Source: Schistosoma haematobium
Lineage: Eukaryota > Platyhelminthes > Trematoda > Strigeidida > Schistosomatidae
Length of the DNA: 64,000 bases
NCBI RefSeq assembly: GCF_000699445.3
Contig: NC_067196.1
Location: 24,135,116-24,199,115, forward strand
Reading direction: 5' to 3'
Shown: one piece after another, positions 61,565-64,000 of the stretch
How the letters are laid out: every line of letters begins with the position of its first letter
Position numbering within the stretch: position 1 is the stretch's first letter
The notes under the pieces: model-generated
Databases searched by the model: none
Seen by the model: only the letters and a program-made list of their open reading frames with translations
What the model was told of the DNA's origin: nothing
Made by a program: the position numbers and the translations under genes

Positions 61565-64000
61565 AATTGACTATTTTCGTATTTTTTTGATAAATGAAGA
61601 AATTCAATAGGTAAACTGCCTGTCTAGTCAATTGTGTGCGAAACCAATTGATCGATCGACCTTAGTCAATCCATTTTCATCAAACTAATACTAAGATATC
61701 ATACTCTTGAAGTTATTATAAAAAGTTAAGAAAAATATGAATTTCACATTTTCTTTTAGACAAAATCAAGTGTTTGTAACATTTTTTAAATATTTCCTGT
61801 TCAAGTACAAAAGTATCATGTAATATAAATAGTTTTATAATGAGATTATAAATAATGCCGTTTTCTTTCTCAATGTTAATTTAGTGTTTATTGGCAAGAT
61901 GAATAGGATTCTTTCGATATTAATAACATATTTCACTTCAAAAAGCTTGTTTGTATTTCTAATCAGCATTTCGTTAAAAAAGTACTAGCATAATACCATA
62001 AATACGCTATAATAATAACATGCTAATTGCAATAGGTAAGGTTTTTAAAAGTGTGTACTGATTATCTTTAGTGATTGAACGAGAAGTATTTCACTATATT
62101 GTTGATGAATTACAATAGGTAGTATGCGGTTAGAAAAAATGTTTTTATATTCTTGAAAATTGTATGAATTGCCTAAGAAAATAATAAAATACAAACAATC
62201 AGTTTTTGAGTGATTTGTATTGGTTGTTTGAATCTTCCCATTGGTAATGACACCTACTTCCCATTGATGTTTAAGACTGCAATTAATCAGTCTATTTTCG
62301 GCATATGTGTATCATTTGTAGATTGTATCGATATTCTGAATATGTCATATTGATTATGAGCAGATATGGGCATCTGAACTCAAGATTGCTTTTGAAGCGG
62401 TCATCAGTGGGTTCGAGTCCCTCGGTGAACATGAACTCAGGGATGCAATTATATCCAGCTGACGAGTCCAACACAGGATGAAATGCCCGTCTTAGATTTT
62501 AATGCTTGCTGCCCATTCATCTCTGTTTATAATCCATATCTGATTGCTCATAATCATAGTGTACATGTTGAAAGTGAAGTATAGGTACGAGCCAGTCGGA
62601 ATCACGAAAATGATTTATGAGATTTTGTTTGAAATTTGAAATTTCATGACATTGATCTTACATAACATGAAGTATGAAACAGAAATACCTTTGTATAAGG
62701 CTTGAAACCGTTAAGATTACAATGAAGAAAATTCTTTTTGTCATTAGAGAGTAGAAAATATGGTGGTCAAAGATTTCTATGTAGATTGTGTATGACAGGA
62801 AATCAGTCTTATCTCTGAACCAAAATCCCAAACTCTTAATTCTAACCCCAACCTTAAGCCTTAAAACATTGACTTTTAAATTTATTAACCCTAAAATCTG
62901 ATCAGAAACAACTTAAGTACTCCTAAAAATCTTTCTCAGTCCTTATAATGGTTCGAGAAGACATATGCTCTATATTATTATGAAAGATTTACGAGTAGAA
63001 CAACCTATTAAAGACTTGAATAGAACCCTTTATCATGTGAAATTTGTGTACCATTTAAATATAATGGTTTTTCTTTAGAAATAATCCATTTACAATCATT
63101 ATTTTTTTGATCAACTGTCCATAGACAAATATTTATCGCTGTCATCTTGAGCTGGTCCCTTTACCATACTCTTGGAAAAAGAATATGGGATTGTCAGTAA
63201 ATATGTAGAAAATAGTACCTTAGTTCATTCAAATAATTTTGGTTTGGTTTTATCTCTAAAATTTATACACTTATGACAGAAGTTTCAGTAATTTATCAAG
63301 AATAAATCTGCTTGTAAAGCTAAAAGATATGAAACAAATTTTAAATTAATGGTAAACTGTTCATGTAATTTGCAATGAAAATGTTGAGATTTCAGTTTAG
63401 TAACAACACAAAATGTACAAAACGAATTGAATAAAGTATCTTTCAATCGTTAAATTTCTAATAGTGACATTGTAGTTTTCTTTTAAATCCATGAGACTAA
63501 TGTTGCATAATAATAATGAAGCAGATTTAAGTATCACAGTTATTATATTTTTAGGCAGTATCCTGCAAAGCTATCTTTGTCACTATTGATGTACTTCAAT
63601 TCAGATAATGAAACTAGAATTCATTGTTAACGCCGCTGATCAAAGTAACAAGATGATTTTTCCAAATATTACTTTGTGTATTTCATAAAGAAACTTACTT
63701 ATTCCAGCAAGTCTTAGAATAAATTAATCAAGCTTATTTACTTCCAATGTTTGTTCTCTATTGATTGTATCATATTCAGGGATAGTAAGAAAACATCACA
63801 CCTGTATGATTAAATCGTTTGTTTTCGAAATCGAAAGATTAGGTAATCTCTGTGTATGACAATACAACCCGCTCTCATTTACATCTCAGTACTTTTCCGT
63901 TAAACACTAACAGTAACATAAGTTATGTGGTAACATACGGCAATTTTATAGTTTTAACTTTCTTAATAAATGATGTAAATTGTAAATATCTACGTAAATC
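61565..64000. other. AT-rich sequence, possibly EPS8 5' intron
   Basis: The 5' part of the EPS8 PTB domain should lie upstream of 59355 on the minus strand, here or beyond the window. A minus-strand stretch near 63150-63070 (around TAINICLWTVDQKNNDCKW) is exon-like but not assigned. A SINE is at 62365-62510. Confidence 0.3.
62365..62510 (+). repeat. tRNA-derived SINE (second family)
   Basis: 'agtgggttcgagtccctcggtgaacatgaactcagggatgcaattatatccagctgacgagtcc' carries a clear box B (gggttcgagtccc) and matches 51560-51640. Confidence 0.7.

Noticed and set aside
1..64000. CRISPR arrays, bacterial operons, prophage or defence systems
   Set aside because: No array of spaced identical repeats, no ribosome-binding-site-led gene runs; all genes are intron-containing and eukaryotic.

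Overview
The window looks like genomic DNA of a blood fluke (genus Schistosoma, or a close trematode relative). It is AT-rich, and its genes are split into short exons by long introns full of retroelements. One gene has 30-33 nt introns, as trematode genes can. The repeats are RTE-like and other non-LTR retrotransposons, Penelope-like elements (PLEs) with GIY-YIG endonucleases, tRNA-derived SINEs, and BEL/Pao and gag-type LTR-element remnants, which is the usual schistosome mixture. The species cannot be fixed from the sequence alone.

Layout. (1) 385-631 (+): last exon of an unrecognised gene that begins upstream of the window. (2) 2832-17085 (-): MOCS3/UBA4, an E1-like adenylyltransferase fused to a rhodanese sulfurtransferase. 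I joined ten exons in one unbroken frame of 439 codons; the first, N-terminal exon was not found. Its introns hold a PLE (10962-12481), an internally deleted RTE element (13600-15325) and other LINE/SINE pieces. (3) 17590-28100: a gene-poor stretch of decayed LINE and LTR-element debris, including a gag-like fragment on the minus strand and a BEL/Pao integrase tail on the plus strand. (4) 29196-30314 (+): a complete cytosolic malate dehydrogenase gene, five exons and 329 aa. (5) 34407-59355 (-): most of an EPS8-family actin regulator: the end of the PTB domain, the central EPS8 region and the SH3 domain. Seven upstream exons join phase-perfectly. At least one linker exon before the SH3 exon, and the 5' exons, are not located. 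(6) 59932-61564: a recent PLE insertion with an exact 14-bp target-site duplication and 505-bp inverted arms, near or inside the 5' part of the EPS8 gene.

The three recognised genes are unrelated housekeeping or cytoskeletal genes: MOCS3 in tRNA thiolation and molybdopterin sulfur transfer, MDH in the malate/oxaloacetate redox shuttle, and EPS8 in actin capping and bundling. They do not form a pathway or operon. I found no new enzymatic system. The most unusual signals are structural: several PLE copies share a snap-back (inverted-arm) architecture, a ~400-bp element at 44979-45376 has perfect 57-bp terminal direct repeats and its own target-site duplication, and there is a near-perfect 109-bp-arm palindrome at 51825-52059.
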